64,000 bases of DNA. Source: Psychrobacter sp. PL19. Lineage in GTDB: Bacteria; Pseudomonadota; Gammaproteobacteria; Pseudomonadales; Moraxellaceae. Positions 7,467-21,364 of this stretch are shown here, in pieces; positions within the stretch are counted from its first letter, which is position 1; every line of letters starts with the position of its first letter. The stretch covers positions 2,976,001 to 3,040,000 of the forward strand of contig NZ_JAGING010000001.1 of NCBI RefSeq assembly GCF_017875835.1. Reading direction: 5' to 3'. A program made the translations under genes and the position numbers. Under the pieces are notes generated by a model. The model saw only the letters and a list, made by a program, of their open reading frames with translations, was not told the DNA's origin and ran no database searches.

Positions 7467-7580
7467 GCTGACGATGACCTACTCTCACATGGACGAATCC
7501 ACACTACCATTGGCGCGATGATGTTTCACTTCTGAGTTCGGTAAGGGATCAGGTGGTTCCATCATGCTATTGTCGTCAGC
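7467..7580 (-). rRNA. rrf: 5S ribosomal RNA
   Basis: About 114 bases. The two ends (GCTGACGAC and ATCGTCAGC) pair as helix I, and the interior has the conserved gammaproteobacterial 5S segments (GGAACCACCTGATCC and the GAACTCAGAAGTGAAAC type). It is the last gene of the rRNA operon. Confidence 0.95.
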
Positions 7581-7652
7581 AAAGGGGGTTAGATATGAGT
7601 CTGTTGTTGTTATTGACTTAAGTATTAGCTTAAAGCCTGTCAACATAAACCT

Positions 7653-7680
7653 AACTGAATCAAGGTTTAAGGTGATATCG
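7653..7680 (-). other. 3' arm of the outer pre-23S processing stem
   Basis: AACTGAATCAAG (7653-7664) and AGGTGATATCG (7670-7680) are the reverse complements of 10700-10711 and 10679-10689 on the other side of the 23S gene, in the order needed for one long nested helix. Confidence 0.7.
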
Positions 7681-7759
7681 AAATGTATTTATATTCTATA
7701 GCATTTTAGCTATACAAGATAGATTAATTAGAGCTCTCATACAAACCACTTGGGTGTTG

Positions 7760-10622
<2,863 letters not shown>

Positions 10623-10678
10623 CAACCCCAAGTAGTCTTTCAACTATCTAAGTGTTATATGAGTCTAATTATGATAAC

Positions 10679-10711
10679 GATATCACCTAATTTTATACGC
10701 TTGATTCAGTT
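10679..10711 (-). other. 5' arm of the outer pre-23S processing stem
   Basis: CGATATCACCT (10679-10689) and CTTGATTCAGTT (10700-10711) pair with 7670-7680 and 7653-7664 across the 23S gene. Further upstream in the spacer two more hairpins are visible: GATAATCAAT with ATCGATTATC (about 10725-10775) and GGTTAGAAACAACA with TGTTGTTCTAACC (10778-10812). Confidence 0.7.
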
Positions 10712-10967
10712 CTCTTTATTATTTGATAATCAATCCTCTGGGATAACAACTGATGTCGTTAAGAGAATCGATTATCAGGTTAGAAACAACACGTGAACAT
10801 GTTGTTCTAACCCAGACTCATATCTATGTTTTTAAATAGTTCCTGTATTCTCGTCGAATTACAGGTTCTGTATAAAACAGAAAGAAGTAATCTTAAGATA
10901 TATTTCGCTATATCTAAATCACTTGTTTCTATGTTATTCGCACTCTAAGCTTACTCTGTGTTTATGA

Positions 10968-11043
10968 TGGTGGAGCCAAACGGAGTCGAACCGTTGACCT
11001 CCTGCGTGCAAGGCAGGCGCTCTACCAGCTGAGCTATGGCCCC
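10968..11043 (-). tRNA. tRNA-Ala (anticodon TGC)
   Basis: A complete 76-base tRNA in the 16S-23S spacer, starting GGGGCCATAGCTCAG and ending with an encoded CCA. The anticodon loop CTTGCAC gives TGC. It lies downstream of tRNA-Ile in transcription order, the usual arrangement. Confidence 0.97.
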
Positions 11044-11051
11044 ATATAAAA

Positions 11052-11128
11052 TGGTGGGTCTAAGTGGACTTGAACCACTGACCCCCGCGTTATCAACACG
11101 GTGCTCTAACCAGCTGAGCTACAGACCC
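11052..11128 (-). tRNA. tRNA-Ile (anticodon GAT)
   Basis: A complete 77-base tRNA, starting GGGTCTGTAGCTCAG and ending with CCA. Its anticodon loop contains TTGATAA (GAT). It is the first spacer tRNA after 16S; only eight bases separate it from tRNA-Ala. Confidence 0.97.
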
Positions 11129-11159
11129 ATATACGTTTATGCAATAAACGTAAGCTTAA

Positions 11160-11176
11160 ACTAAAGAACAACTTGT
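11160..11176 (-). other. 3' arm of the pre-16S processing stem
   Basis: ACTAAAGAACAACTTGT is the exact reverse complement of 12949-12965 upstream of 16S. The two 17-base arms can bring the ends of the precursor together, as in RNase III processing stems. Confidence 0.8.
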
Positions 11177-11205
11177 TGTGAATTCTTGCTGACCGAATGC
11201 GTCTA

Positions 11206-12744
<1,539 letters not shown>

Positions 12745-12948
12745 AATCTTGCTATGTAACCCTTTAAAGAGGTTACTAAACTTGGCTCATCTAATCTGGC
12801 AATTACGCTCTTCGTATGTTTTCATTTAAATGAATTAACTTTGAGTTTTCTTGCTGTCTTAAATGATAATTTTTATAGTTAATAGACTTCCCGAAAAGAG
12901 AAGACAGTCAACTTTATTTTTTAGCATTCTGAATCAGCAAAAATCCAC

Positions 12949-12965
12949 ACAAGTTGTTCTTTAGT
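12949..12965 (-). other. 5' arm of the pre-16S processing stem
   Basis: This is the exact 17-base partner of 11160-11176, located about 205 bases upstream of mature 16S in the leader. Confidence 0.8.
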
Positions 12966-13061
12966 TATGCTTTTAAATAGTGTTATTCACTGTCGTCCAG
13001 TAAATAATGTTTTCGCTAATTAAGGTAAGCTATTTAGCTTATCTCGTTTAGCGAGCTGACT

Positions 13062-13089
13062 AGTATATCATGTTGAAATAACCTGTCAA
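13062..13089 (-). promoter_or_regulatory. rRNA promoter, proximal (TTGACA-16-TATACT)
   Basis: On the minus strand, TTGACA (13084-13089) and TATACT (13062-13067) are 16 bases apart, about 320 bases upstream of 16S. It is the nearest of three tandem promoters to the gene. Confidence 0.85.
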
Positions 13090-13182
13090 GTCTTTGTTCC
13101 AATTCGTTTCAGTAGGTTAGCTCGGTAGTCATTGAGTAATGAATTACTCTTAAACTTGCTAGCTTCCCTTGCTGAGGTGCGT

Positions 13183-13210
13183 ATTATAGACGCTTTTAAT
13201 ACGGTGTCAA
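13183..13210 (-). promoter_or_regulatory. rRNA promoter, middle (TTGACA-16-TATAAT)
   Basis: TTGACA (13205-13210) and TATAAT (13183-13188) on the minus strand are both perfect consensus, with a 16-base spacer and a CG-containing discriminator. The short spacer is typical of growth-rate-controlled stable RNA promoters. Confidence 0.9.
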
Positions 13211-13284
13211 GAAGTTATTTAACTAACTTTTTCTAAAGTGGTAAACCACTTCATAAAGCCGCTCTTCCCTTCCGACTGGGTGGC

Positions 13285-13312
13285 ATTATACGCAGTTTCA
13301 TGTGTGGGTCAA
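13285..13312 (-). promoter_or_regulatory. rRNA promoter, distal (TTGACC-16-TATAAT)
   Basis: TTGACC (13307-13312) and TATAAT (13285-13290) on the minus strand are again separated by exactly 16 bases and followed by a GC-rich discriminator (GCCACCC). It lies close behind the pssA terminator. Confidence 0.85.
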
Positions 13313-13372
13313 GCGGTTTTGGTGGTTAAATTAATTATAGTCTTTGAATCAGATATAAAATCAAAGATAAAG

Positions 13373-13403
13373 AAAGAGCCATCCTAGACAGGGCGGCTCT
13401 TTT
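13373..13403 (-). terminator. Terminator of the rlmJ-pssA unit
   Basis: An AAAGAGCC / GGCTCTTT stem ends in a T-rich tail on the minus strand, about 75 bases after the pssA stop. Confidence 0.82.
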
Positions 13404-13475
13404 CACAATACAAAACTGACGCTCTATCTACTAGAAATTTTATCTAAGTCTAAGACTGTATTGTAGATATCGTTT

Positions 13476-14417
13476 CTAAACCTTACTTTTTAACGTCGTA
13501 ACGATGCCGGATAGCGCATAAATAAAACCAATGGCTAGAATGCCAACTGGTATGTCATATATCGCTATGCTCATAACTAATACGCCAACGATCAAGACTA
13601 CAAAGGGGACCTTCTTTTTGTCGAACTCTTTAAAGCTGTAGTACTTTACGTTACTGACCATCAATAAACCACATATCACCACCCAAGCGGCGAACAACAT
13701 TATCACCAGCGTATCATATTGCCCCACCCACTCGTTATGATCAATCGCGACCATGACGGCAGATGTTACTAAAATAGCAGCCAGTGGACTGGCCAAGCCG
13801 ACAAAGTACTTTTTGTCAACTATACCGACCTGTACATTAAAGCGTGCCAAACGAAAAGCCCCGCAGGCAGTGAACACAAATGCACAACCTAGACCAATGC
13901 GACCTAATGGCTCTAGCGCAAAGCTATAAATTAGAATTGCCGGGGCAATACCAAAAGCCAACATATCGGCCAGAGAGTCATATTGCTCCCCAAATGGACT
14001 TTGCGCATTGAGCATCCGTGCAACTCGACCATCTGCACCATCTAAAATAGCTGATAAGAAAATCGCTAAGGACGCTTGATAAAATCGTCCATCAGTACTG
14101 GCCAAAATTGAGTAAAAACCAGATAGTAATGACAAAGTGGTAATTAAGTTAGGTGCTAAATAAACACCACGACTCACCACTTGCTTACCTTCAGCGACTT
14201 CTGATTCAATCACCTCAAAAGTCAGACCGTCATAGTCATCATTATCCGCTAAACGGATATTAGACTCATGCTCATCTACAAAGGGCGGCTGGGTAGCCGC
14301 ACTGTCCTGCAATAGAGGTTCTTTTGGCAGTCCAGCGTTCAGATGGTTACTATCTGTACGATTGTTACTTGAATTATTGGTGTTACCTGAGTTATTGGGT
14401 GGTTGCTCGGTGGTCAT
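13476..14417 (-). CDS. pssA: CDP-diacylglycerol--serine O-phosphatidyltransferase
   Basis: PssA makes phosphatidylserine from CDP-diacylglycerol and serine, the first step to phosphatidylethanolamine, at the inner membrane. The CDP-alcohol phosphotransferase motif DGADGRVAR...G...D...D spans residues 126-151 from the chosen start, and about eight hydrophobic segments follow. The ATG at 14417 is preceded by AAGGA; the longer frame from 14453 would overlap rlmJ. The first 80 or so residues are hydrophilic, Asn-rich and acidic, an extension on the catalytic core. The gene starts 10 bases after the rlmJ stop, so the two are probably co-transcribed. Confidence 0.93.
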   Translation of the reverse strand: MTTEQPPNNSGNTNNSSNNRTDSNHLNAGLPKEPLLQDSAATQPPFVDEHESNIRLADNDDYDGLTFEVIESEVAEGKQVVSRGVYLAPNLITTLSLLSGFYSILASTDGRFYQASLAIFLSAILDGADGRVARMLNAQSPFGEQYDSLADMLAFGIAPAILIYSFALEPLGRIGLGCAFVFTACGAFRLARFNVQVGIVDKKYFVGLASPLAAILVTSAVMVAIDHNEWVGQYDTLVIMLFAAWVVICGLLMVSNVKYYSFKEFDKKKVPFVVLIVGVLVMSIAIYDIPVGILAIGFIYALSGIVTTLKSKV

Positions 14418-14427
14418 AACAAGGTCC

Positions 14428-15303
14428 TTATTCGCCAACCAGCCAGCGCACATTAGTCGCGCTATCGGGGGTTAGGTTAGGCGCATCAGCTACTTTAAAT
14501 ACAGGTTGTAAGAAACGTAATATCTCACGTGCATGGTTGTCAAACTGCCACGGTGGATTGATAATGAGCATACCCGTACCATTTAGGCCAACAGCAATAT
14601 CATTGGGATAGATATTCAGCTCACAAACCAGCTGACGTCTCATCTCGGTACGTTTCAGTTTCTTATAAAACAACTCTACCGCTTCAATGTTCTTAATAGG
14701 GAACCATAACGCGTAAGTGCCTTGTGGCCACTTATTATAAGACGCTACTAATAAATTGATCAGACGGGTAAAATCTTTATGTTCTTGTTCATATGGCGGA
14801 TCAAGTAGAATTAGACCACGTTTCTCTTGTGGCGGGATGACCGCAGCAATACCTTCAAATGCATTGCGATGATGAATACCAATAGGCAATTTATGCAGCT
14901 GGTAGTTAAGGGCATCATACTCGCTAGCTTTTGCTTCAAACGCTTCACCGCGAACACTACCATCAGTGCTTTTTTCGACATGATGCGCAATCCACCACGG
15001 CGAGCCAGGATAAACTTTTTTGTCATAAGTAAAACGGGCTTGCTTAACGCCTTCCACGTAATCTTTAACCGCTGTTGGCGCTTGTTCGGTATCAGCTTTC
15101 ATCAAGGCTTGAACACCGCCTCTAAACTCTCCTGTCTTACGTGCCTCTTCACTGGCAAGCGAATACAGGCCACGGCCACCATAGGCGTCAAGCACATAAA
15201 AAGGTTTGTTTTTTTGGCTTAATTGATTAAGCAGTTGTACCAATAAAATGTGTTTGACCACATCAGCAAAGTTACCGGCGTGATAGGCATGTTTATAATT
15301 CAT
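14428..15303 (-). CDS. rlmJ: 23S rRNA (adenine(2030)-N6)-methyltransferase
   Basis: This 291-residue protein is close to the usual RlmJ length. It starts with the family signature MNYKHAYHAGNFADVVKH, has the SAM-binding LDAYGGRG at residues 38-45 and the catalytic N6-adenine motif DPPYE at 168-172. It methylates A2030 of 23S rRNA before the subunit is finished. It is first in a two-gene unit with pssA and is divergent from the 2OG oxygenase gene. Confidence 0.95.
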   Translation of the reverse strand: MNYKHAYHAGNFADVVKHILLVQLLNQLSQKNKPFYVLDAYGGRGLYSLASEEARKTGEFRGGVQALMKADTEQAPTAVKDYVEGVKQARFTYDKKVYPGSPWWIAHHVEKSTDGSVRGEAFEAKASEYDALNYQLHKLPIGIHHRNAFEGIAAVIPPQEKRGLILLDPPYEQEHKDFTRLINLLVASYNKWPQGTYALWFPIKNIEAVELFYKKLKRTEMRRQLVCELNIYPNDIAVGLNGTGMLIINPPWQFDNHAREILRFLQPVFKVADAPNLTPDSATNVRWLVGE

Positions 15304-15422
15304 AAGTTTAAAAGTTTAAGTAAGAAAAATTGCATCTATGGTAGCATAGGAAGCGCAAAAAATAACGATGGTTTTGGTAAATAGGTGTTGATTGACCGTT
15401 GATAGAGCAAGGTGGTAATGAA

Positions 15423-16190
15423 ATGATAGAGATTAGCAGTAACCTTCATTTGACAGATTTAAGCTCAACAGAGTTGGTCATCGATAATCCGATAGGGGAT
15501 AATAATCCGCCGCTGCTTACTCCGAATATCGATGGCATTAATGATGTTTCACTTACCCAACATGAACTACAACTGTCTGATTTCGAAGTTGACTGGGGAG
15601 ATAGGCTTACTAACACCCAGCTTGATAAGCTCGTCAATGAGGGTTGGATCATTATCGATGATGTATTTAACAGTAAGGCTCTGTTAGCGCTACAGGCGGA
15701 AAGTGGCTTTGTTGACTATCGAGCAGCACAGCTCACCGCCGGTATTCAGGTCAGTGATATTCGCGGTGATAACATCCGCTGGATTACGCAGGTTTTTTTT
15801 GCTGGGTTTTATTATCTACAAAGCATTAACGCACTTGCTACCGTATTTAATCGCAGTTTATTCACTGGTATCCGCCATAGCGAGGCGCATTATGCCTGCT
15901 ATCCGGTCGGCTTTGGTTACCAATGGCATAAAGATAATCCTACGAACCGTGATGAGCGCGTCCTCTCAGCGGTGTTTTATCTCAATGATGAATGGGCAAA
16001 CAGTGACGGCGGTGCGTTAGAAGTGATCGATAATCATGGCAAGCATCACAATGTTATGCCAGTGGCTAATCGCTTAGTAATCTTTAATAGTAATATACAA
16101 CATCAAGTACAGACAGCCCACCGGCAACGTTACTCTATTGCTACCTGGATGCGCCGTGATGGCTTAGTTCCTTTCGTTGAAAACACTTAA
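15423..16190 (+). CDS. 2OG-Fe(II) oxygenase
   Basis: About 255 residues. The iron ligands of a 2-oxoglutarate dioxygenase are visible: His169 and Asp171 (WHKD), His227 (IQHQV) and an arginine (RQRYS, about 236) to hold 2-oxoglutarate. It resembles the prolyl-4-hydroxylase-like/SM-20 group, so the substrate may be a protein, but I cannot name it. The ATG at 15423 has AAGGTGG upstream; the longer frame opens at a TTG. The first 60 residues are hydrophilic and outside the catalytic fold. dapE starts 50 bases downstream on the same strand. Confidence 0.87.
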   Translation: MIEISSNLHLTDLSSTELVIDNPIGDNNPPLLTPNIDGINDVSLTQHELQLSDFEVDWGDRLTNTQLDKLVNEGWIIIDDVFNSKALLALQAESGFVDYRAAQLTAGIQVSDIRGDNIRWITQVFFAGFYYLQSINALATVFNRSLFTGIRHSEAHYACYPVGFGYQWHKDNPTNRDERVLSAVFYLNDEWANSDGGALEVIDNHGKHHNVMPVANRLVIFNSNIQHQVQTAHRQRYSIATWMRRDGLVPFVENT

Positions 16191-16240
16191 TATTGAAAGC
16201 AACTAATAATGAACTACTTTTAACTTTGAAAAGGCTCCCA

Positions 16241-17488
16241 ATGTCAAATCATAACTTAACAGCAGAGACTGTTAGCAATCATAGCGAAAGCATGAAAACC
16301 TCCACAACAGATACTTCTCAGCAAGCAACTTTAGCCTTAAGTATGGCATTGATGGAGCGTCCTTCGGTGACACCTGACGATACCGGATGCCAAGACATAT
16401 TGTCAGCGCGACTTCAGCAAGCGGGATTTGACTGCGAGTTTATGTACTTCGGCGATAGACAACAAAGCGGTGAACATGCTGAAGTCAAAAACTTATGGGC
16501 GCGGCGCGGAACCACTGAGCCAGTGATTTGCTTTGCAGGTCATACCGATGTGGTACCGACAGGCGATGAAAACAATTGGACTTATCCGCCATTTACTCCA
16601 ACGCTTGCTAATGGTTATCTATGGGGACGCGGCGCGGCTGATATGAAAACCGGTATTGCCGCCTTTACGGTCGCTGCCGAACGCTTTGTCCTCAACCATC
16701 CAGAACATAACGGCTCTATTGCATTCTTAATTACTTCTGACGAAGAAGGCCCATCAATTAATGGCACAGTCAAAGTAATCGAAGCGCTAGAAGCACGAAA
16801 TGAAAAAATTACTTATTGCCTCGTTGGTGAGCCATCGAGTACCGACACCCTCGGCGATATTATCAAAAACGGTCGCCGTGGCTCATTGGGTGCAGTCTTA
16901 ACCGTTACTGGTAAACAAGGCCATGTTGCCTACCTACATCTAGCTTCCAACCCTATTCATGCGGTCCTGCCAGCACTGGCGGAATTGACTGAGGCGACTT
17001 GGGATAAAGGTAATGAGTACTTCCCCGCCACCTCACTACAAATCTCTAATATCAACGGCGGCACTGGCGCAACCAACGTCATTCCTGCAACGTTAGAGGT
17101 GGTCTTTAACTTTCGCTTTTCTACTGAAACTACCGAAGATGAATTAAAAGCAAAAACTCACGCAATATTTGACAAATATTTTTCAGATAGTAAGGCTAAG
17201 TATGAGATTAATTGGAAGTTATCAGGTGAACCGTTTTTGACCCCTGAAGGCCAACTAGTCTCAGCATGCCAGCAAGCGATTAAAGCAGTTACCGATACTG
17301 ATACTACTTTATCCACTTCTGGTGGCACCTCCGACGGACGCTTTATTGCCCCAACGGGTGCGCAAGTGGTAGAGCTTGGCGTACGCAATGCCACCATTCA
17401 TCAAGTCGATGAAAAGATTGAGATTGATGATTTAGGAAGATTGGCGCAAATATATGAAGGGATTTTAGAGAACTTATTGCTTGATTAA
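16241..17488 (+). CDS. dapE: Succinyl-diaminopimelate desuccinylase
   Basis: DapE is a di-zinc M20 hydrolase that releases succinate from N-succinyl-LL-diaminopimelate in lysine and peptidoglycan synthesis. Metal and catalytic residues are present: His101 and Asp103 in GHTDVVP, Asp134 in GAADMKTG, Glu168-Glu169 in TSDEEGP and Glu197 in VGEPSS. The ATG at 16241 follows AAAAGGC; the longer frame starts at a TTG. At 415 residues it is longer than the usual 375-380, because of a polar N-terminal tail of about 30 residues. In the usually conserved HVAYPHL segment, proline is replaced by leucine (HVAYLHL, residue 232). Confidence 0.95.
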   Translation: MSNHNLTAETVSNHSESMKTSTTDTSQQATLALSMALMERPSVTPDDTGCQDILSARLQQAGFDCEFMYFGDRQQSGEHAEVKNLWARRGTTEPVICFAGHTDVVPTGDENNWTYPPFTPTLANGYLWGRGAADMKTGIAAFTVAAERFVLNHPEHNGSIAFLITSDEEGPSINGTVKVIEALEARNEKITYCLVGEPSSTDTLGDIIKNGRRGSLGAVLTVTGKQGHVAYLHLASNPIHAVLPALAELTEATWDKGNEYFPATSLQISNINGGTGATNVIPATLEVVFNFRFSTETTEDELKAKTHAIFDKYFSDSKAKYEINWKLSGEPFLTPEGQLVSACQQAIKAVTDTDTTLSTSGGTSDGRFIAPTGAQVVELGVRNATIHQVDEKIEIDDLGRLAQIYEGILENLLLD

Positions 17489-17521
17489 GAACTTCAGTGA
17501 GACTGATTATATTTTATCCAT

Positions 17522-17559
17522 AAAAAAGCGCTACTTGCTAAACAAGTAGCGCTTTTTTT
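17522..17559. terminator. Terminator after dapE
   Basis: AAAAAAGCGCTACTTG / CAAGTAGCGCTTTTTT is a near-perfect 16-bp inverted repeat with a short loop. Its A and T runs allow use by dapE and by the convergent GNAT gene. Confidence 0.92.
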
Positions 17560-17725
17560 ATTTTTAGTCAGGACTGTTTTTGATAAAGGCTATGTGTAAT
17601 AAGGATTATGACGAGCTGCAAATCATTAGCTGTGCGCTTCAAACTATAGCCAGTCATATCAAGTAATAGGTCAATAGTAAACAATTAGCTACGTTTTAAA
17701 ATAGTTATCAACTGACTACTTTGAC

Positions 17726-18163
17726 CTAGGCGTTATCATGCTTAGCAAAACCAATCTTTGGATAGCTCGTTTTATTAGCCACATCACTCGCTTGCAGATC
17801 AGATAATAGAATAATCTGACAGTTGGGTGGTAATTGCTGCTCAATCTTTTTAATCATCATCTTACCGATACCCTGGTGTTGATAGTCTTCCACCACTGCT
17901 AATTCTGATAGATAACAGCAGTAGCTAAAATCACTCACGCAGCGTGCGACCCCAATCAACTGTTTTTCATTGACGCCATCATCATCCAACTGTTCATCTA
18001 TCCATGCCGTGATTAATAAGTCCGCATTATCAAGCATGCCTTTTATTACATAGTAGTTATCTATTGGTCGGCTTGCGCCTAAGCTGCACTTATTAAGTAG
18101 TTCGATGAACTGTTCAGGGCTAATAGCTGTATTGATTTGATAGGTTACCTGATGCGTCGTCAC
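17726..18163 (-). CDS. GNAT family N-acetyltransferase
   Basis: This is a 145-residue single-domain GNAT enzyme that would transfer acetyl from acetyl-CoA. The acetyl-CoA pyrophosphate loop is YQHQGIGK (residues 94-101), after the strand YLSELAVVEDY, and the C-terminal YPKIGF segment is typical of the fold. The acceptor is unknown. It lies 35 bases after the GyrI-like gene on the same strand. Confidence 0.85.
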   Translation of the reverse strand: MTTHQVTYQINTAISPEQFIELLNKCSLGASRPIDNYYVIKGMLDNADLLITAWIDEQLDDDGVNEKQLIGVARCVSDFSYCCYLSELAVVEDYQHQGIGKMMIKKIEQQLPPNCQIILLSDLQASDVANKTSYPKIGFAKHDNA

Positions 18164-18198
18164 AGACTGTCCTTTTAATGCTCATCACATGACTGAAT

Positions 18199-18708
18199 TC
18201 ACTCGATACCAATATAGACATCAACTTGACCGTATTCTAGATTGCCATCGACATAACACTCAAAATCGACATCGTAAACTCGCGTGTGTTCGCAGCTTGG
18301 GTCATTAAAATATTCCCAGACCTTCTCCCAAGCATTCATCACCGTATTAGGCATGTTGCCATGCTCAGAGAATACTAAATACTTTCCTGCAGGAATAGTC
18401 ACTGTCATCACACTGCCAGCATTGAGAGTAGCGTCTTTGCCTGGCTGCTCTTGCTCGCCTTGCTGACTGCCTACCTTCCAACTGGCTACGACATCAAAAG
18501 CGCCGACTTCATCATTGCTCTCATAGTTGTGATAAATACCATAAATATCCTCACCCTTTTCGAGATGACTCACATGACCTTGATAAAACTTTTGCCATAA
18601 TCTACCTAATTTGGCAGTGTCGTGGCTGATTTCAGCAATATTGGTGGTGCGAACGCTGATACCTTTACAAGCTACCGCTTCGGTTAGCTCTTTAATTTGT
18701 GAAGTCAT
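18199..18708 (-). CDS. GyrI-like / AraC-type effector-binding domain protein
   Basis: About 169 residues with the effector-binding fold seen in GyrI (SbmC), in the C-terminal part of some AraC and MerR regulators, and in free-standing proteins. The repeated alpha/beta halves are visible, with IYGIYHNYES and the IPAGKYLVFSEHG segment, and a C-terminal DVDFECY...VDVYIGIE typical of the family. There is no DNA-binding domain. The ATG at 18708 is preferred (AGG upstream); the frame can extend to 18759 without a clear ribosome site. The ligand is unknown. Confidence 0.82.
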   Translation of the reverse strand: MTSQIKELTEAVACKGISVRTTNIAEISHDTAKLGRLWQKFYQGHVSHLEKGEDIYGIYHNYESNDEVGAFDVVASWKVGSQQGEQEQPGKDATLNAGSVMTVTIPAGKYLVFSEHGNMPNTVMNAWEKVWEYFNDPSCEHTRVYDVDFECYVDGNLEYGQVDVYIGIE

Positions 18709-18780
18709 GATACTGCCTGTCCTGTTCTTTTGTTTAAGAGCCTGGTTATTTGAGGTCATACGTAAAGCAGTAAAATCGAA

Positions 18781-18993
18781 CTAGTCAGCAGCTTCATCAA
18801 TCCAATTCATTTGAATGGATTCTAATATACCTTCGTTCGATTTTTTGGGATCATCATCAAAGCCCTCAAGCTCTGTTATCCAACGATGTAAATCGGTAAA
18901 ACGTACTTGTTGTGGGTCGGTCTCAGGAAATTTTTCGTAAAGCTCAATAGCGATATCCAAGCTATCTGTCCATTTTAATGACTGCGGGATCAT
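18781..18993 (-). CDS. iscX: Fe-S cluster assembly protein IscX
   Basis: A 70-residue acidic protein that matches IscX (YfhJ), with the characteristic [14 protein letters not shown]-terminus, [14 protein letters not shown] and the C-terminal [11 protein letters not shown]. IscX binds IscS and iron and modulates Fe-S cluster assembly. AAGGAG is ideally placed before the ATG. It is not next to iscS, iscU or fdx here; it heads a run of minus-strand genes with the GyrI-like and GNAT genes. Confidence 0.93.
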   Translation of the reverse strand: MIPQSLKWTDSLDIAIELYEKFPETDPQQVRFTDLHRWITELEGFDDDPKKSNEGILESIQMNWIDEAAD

Positions 18994-19151
18994 AACGGCT
19001 CCTTAAAATTAAATTACAATGTTTATAATTAGCGGCATCACTCATTAACGCTATCATTGATTAATGGGATACCCAATCAATGTGCTCTATCCTAGCAAAC
19101 TTCGCCTGATGATGTATAGCCAAGCCTCACAATTATTAACAACCGTCTAAA

Positions 19152-19697
19152 TTAATGACCCTCTATTGATGGCGTTGGCGCAGACTTCACTGCTATCTGA
19201 TGCTTGTTCCAAGAAGTGATGACCTCGGTCAGTCGCTCACCCACCATATCAAGGCAACTGGGTTTACACTTACCTCGCTTATCCATCAATACAAACTTAG
19301 TCATTGCCACTGCCATCAGCTGATTTTTTACGAAGAAACGATGCTCAAAGTAGATATATTTATGGTCCCAGCCGGCCAGAGTGCTACTAACCGTCATTTT
19401 ATCCAAAAACTTAATTTCTTTAAGATAGATGACCTCTTGCATGGCGATAATCCATTGCAATGACTTGATACCTTTTTGGTGACTACAGGCCAGCAGCCAG
19501 TGAGTGACGTTTAGCTCAATAAAAGATAAATAACGATAGTTGGGCAAGTGATTACGAAAGCCCATGTCGTGCGGCAATACTCGATAGTGGCGTAACACAG
19601 GGGTAGTGAGGGCTTCGATACTGAGCTGACCATTAACCGCCTGCTGTTTCAGTTGCTGCTTAAGCAAGCCAATCATAATAAAAAAACGCAGTAACAT
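19152..19697 (-). CDS. Thioesterase-like (hotdog fold) protein
   Basis: About 181 residues. The pattern RVLPHDMGFRNHLPNYRYLSFIE followed by W.....H is that of 4HBT-like acyl-CoA thioesterases, where the D...N.H.NN..Y helix holds the active site. Here the usual H-M-N is N-H-L-P-N, so the active-site details differ. The substrate is unknown. A hydrophobic stretch near the N-terminus (MLLRFFIMIGLL) suggests membrane association. The start is uncertain: ATG 19697 and a GTG at 19703 have only a weak GAGAG upstream, and the frame stays open to 19775. Confidence 0.72.
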   Translation of the reverse strand: MLLRFFIMIGLLKQQLKQQAVNGQLSIEALTTPVLRHYRVLPHDMGFRNHLPNYRYLSFIELNVTHWLLACSHQKGIKSLQWIIAMQEVIYLKEIKFLDKMTVSSTLAGWDHKYIYFEHRFFVKNQLMAVAMTKFVLMDKRGKCKPSCLDMVGERLTEVITSWNKHQIAVKSAPTPSIEGH

Positions 19698-19963
19698 ATT
19701 CACGAGCAACTCTCTTATTAAGTATATAAACTGCTGAAGGTTATAGCAGAAAAAAGGTAAATTGGTTTGACGCAAAAAAAGCCACCTCAGTGACTTTTAG
19801 CGATTATCGTTAGTATTCAAGACCGTCAAGTTAAAGACTAATTTAATCTATTTTAGCAACACTGCTCATTTTTAGTAGTGCACAAGCTAGACGCTGACAG
19901 TGATTGCAAAATCAGATTAGTGACGCCTAGTCTCTTAACCTAATAGCTGATTAAATTAGCAGC

Positions 19964-21364
19964 TTAATGACCCGCGCCATTGATACTACGAACCATCTCT
20001 TCGACCACTTTTTTAGCATCACCAAATATCATCATGGTTTTGTCCATATAGAACAAGCTGTTGTCTAAGCCGGCGTAACCGGTGCTCATCGAACGCTTAA
20101 TAACCATGACTGTTCGGGCTTTGCTGACCTCCAAGATAGGCATACCAAATATTGGCGAGGTAGGATCGTCCTTCGCAGAAGGGTTCACCACGTCATTAGC
20201 GCCAATGACGACTACTACATCAGTACTTGAAAAGTCGGAGTTAATCTCATCCATCTCAAGAATATCATCATAAGGCACATCAGCTTCAGCCAGTAAGACG
20301 TTCATATGTCCGGGCATACGACCAGCAACCGGATGGATAGCAAAGCGTACGTTAACACCTTCTGCTTTCAATAATTCATATAACTCTTTGACCGCATTTT
20401 GTGCGCGACCTTGCGCCATGCCATAACCAGGTACAATAATCACATCGTTAGCGTTGGCCATTAGGAATCCAGCATCTTCTGCCGAGCCTGATTTATAATT
20501 TTTTGGCGCGCCATCATCTCCGCCTGCAGCGACGGCTACTGTACCTATACCGCCAAATAAGACGTTTAATAATGAGCGATTCATCGCTTTACACATGATG
20601 TAGGACAAAATAGCACCAGATGACCCAACTAAGGAACCGGCAATAATCAGCATCGAGTTACCGAGCGTAAAACCAATACCCGCTGCTGCCCAACCTGAGA
20701 ATGAGTTCAGTAAAGACACCACTACCGGCATATCACCGCCACCAATCGGGGCAATCCACATCCAACCAAACACTACCGCCAATACCGTCATCGCATAAAA
20801 TGCAGGCAGCGAATCGGTCAAAAAGTAAACCGCGCCAAAACTAACCATAGCGATAAACAAAATGGCCTGTACCGGTTTAACCCAGCCGCCTACTAGAGTT
20901 TTTGCCCAACTCTTAGCAGCTAATTTACCAAAGGCAAAAAATGAAGCTGAAAAGGTAATCGCACCAATAAAGCAACCTATAAATAATTCTAGACGGGTAA
21001 TGGTACTGTACGCTTCCTCAGTATGTAGCACCGTTGCTAAAGCAATGGCTACCGCCGCTAAACCAACGAAGGAATGCATCAGCGCCACCGTTTCTGGCAT
21101 CTGGGTCATTGCAACCGTTTTGGCTTTCCACAGTCCAACGATTGCACCTAAAACCATCGCGCCAATAATTAGCCATAGCACTGGGCCTTCGGCTAAGAAA
21201 AACGTCGTAATGACCGCAATGGCCATCGCCACCATACCTAACCGGTTGCCACGAATAGCCGTTTTTGGGCTGGACAGACCACGTAAGGTCAAGACAAATA
21301 ATATCGCACCAACTAAGTAAAACCAATCAGCATTGGTAGCAATCGTATTAGTTAAGTCGTTCAT
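19964..21364 (-). CDS. pntB: NAD(P) transhydrogenase subunit beta
   Basis: The 466-residue beta subunit of the proton-pumping transhydrogenase. The first part (about residues 1-270) has eight or nine membrane segments. The C-terminal NADP(H)-binding domain carries [10 protein letters not shown] and a late [12 protein letters not shown]. The enzyme uses the proton gradient to move hydride from NADH to NADP and so supplies NADPH. Its ATG overlaps the stop of pntAB by four bases, which indicates translational coupling. It is last in a three-gene operon. Confidence 0.96.
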   Translation of the reverse strand: MNDLTNTIATNADWFYLVGAILFVLTLRGLSSPKTAIRGNRLGMVAMAIAVITTFFLAEGPVLWLIIGAMVLGAIVGLWKAKTVAMTQMPETVALMHSFVGLAAVAIALATVLHTEEAYSTITRLELFIGCFIGAITFSASFFAFGKLAAKSWAKTLVGGWVKPVQAILFIAMVSFGAVYFLTDSLPAFYAMTVLAVVFGWMWIAPIGGGDMPVVVSLLNSFSGWAAAGIGFTLGNSMLIIAGSLVGSSGAILSYIMCKAMNRSLLNVLFGGIGTVAVAAGGDDGAPKNYKSGSAEDAGFLMANANDVIIVPGYGMAQGRAQNAVKELYELLKAEGVNVRFAIHPVAGRMPGHMNVLLAEADVPYDDILEMDEINSDFSSTDVVVVIGANDVVNPSAKDDPTSPIFGMPILEVSKARTVMVIKRSMSTGYAGLDNSLFYMDKTMMIFGDAKKVVEEMVRSINGAGH

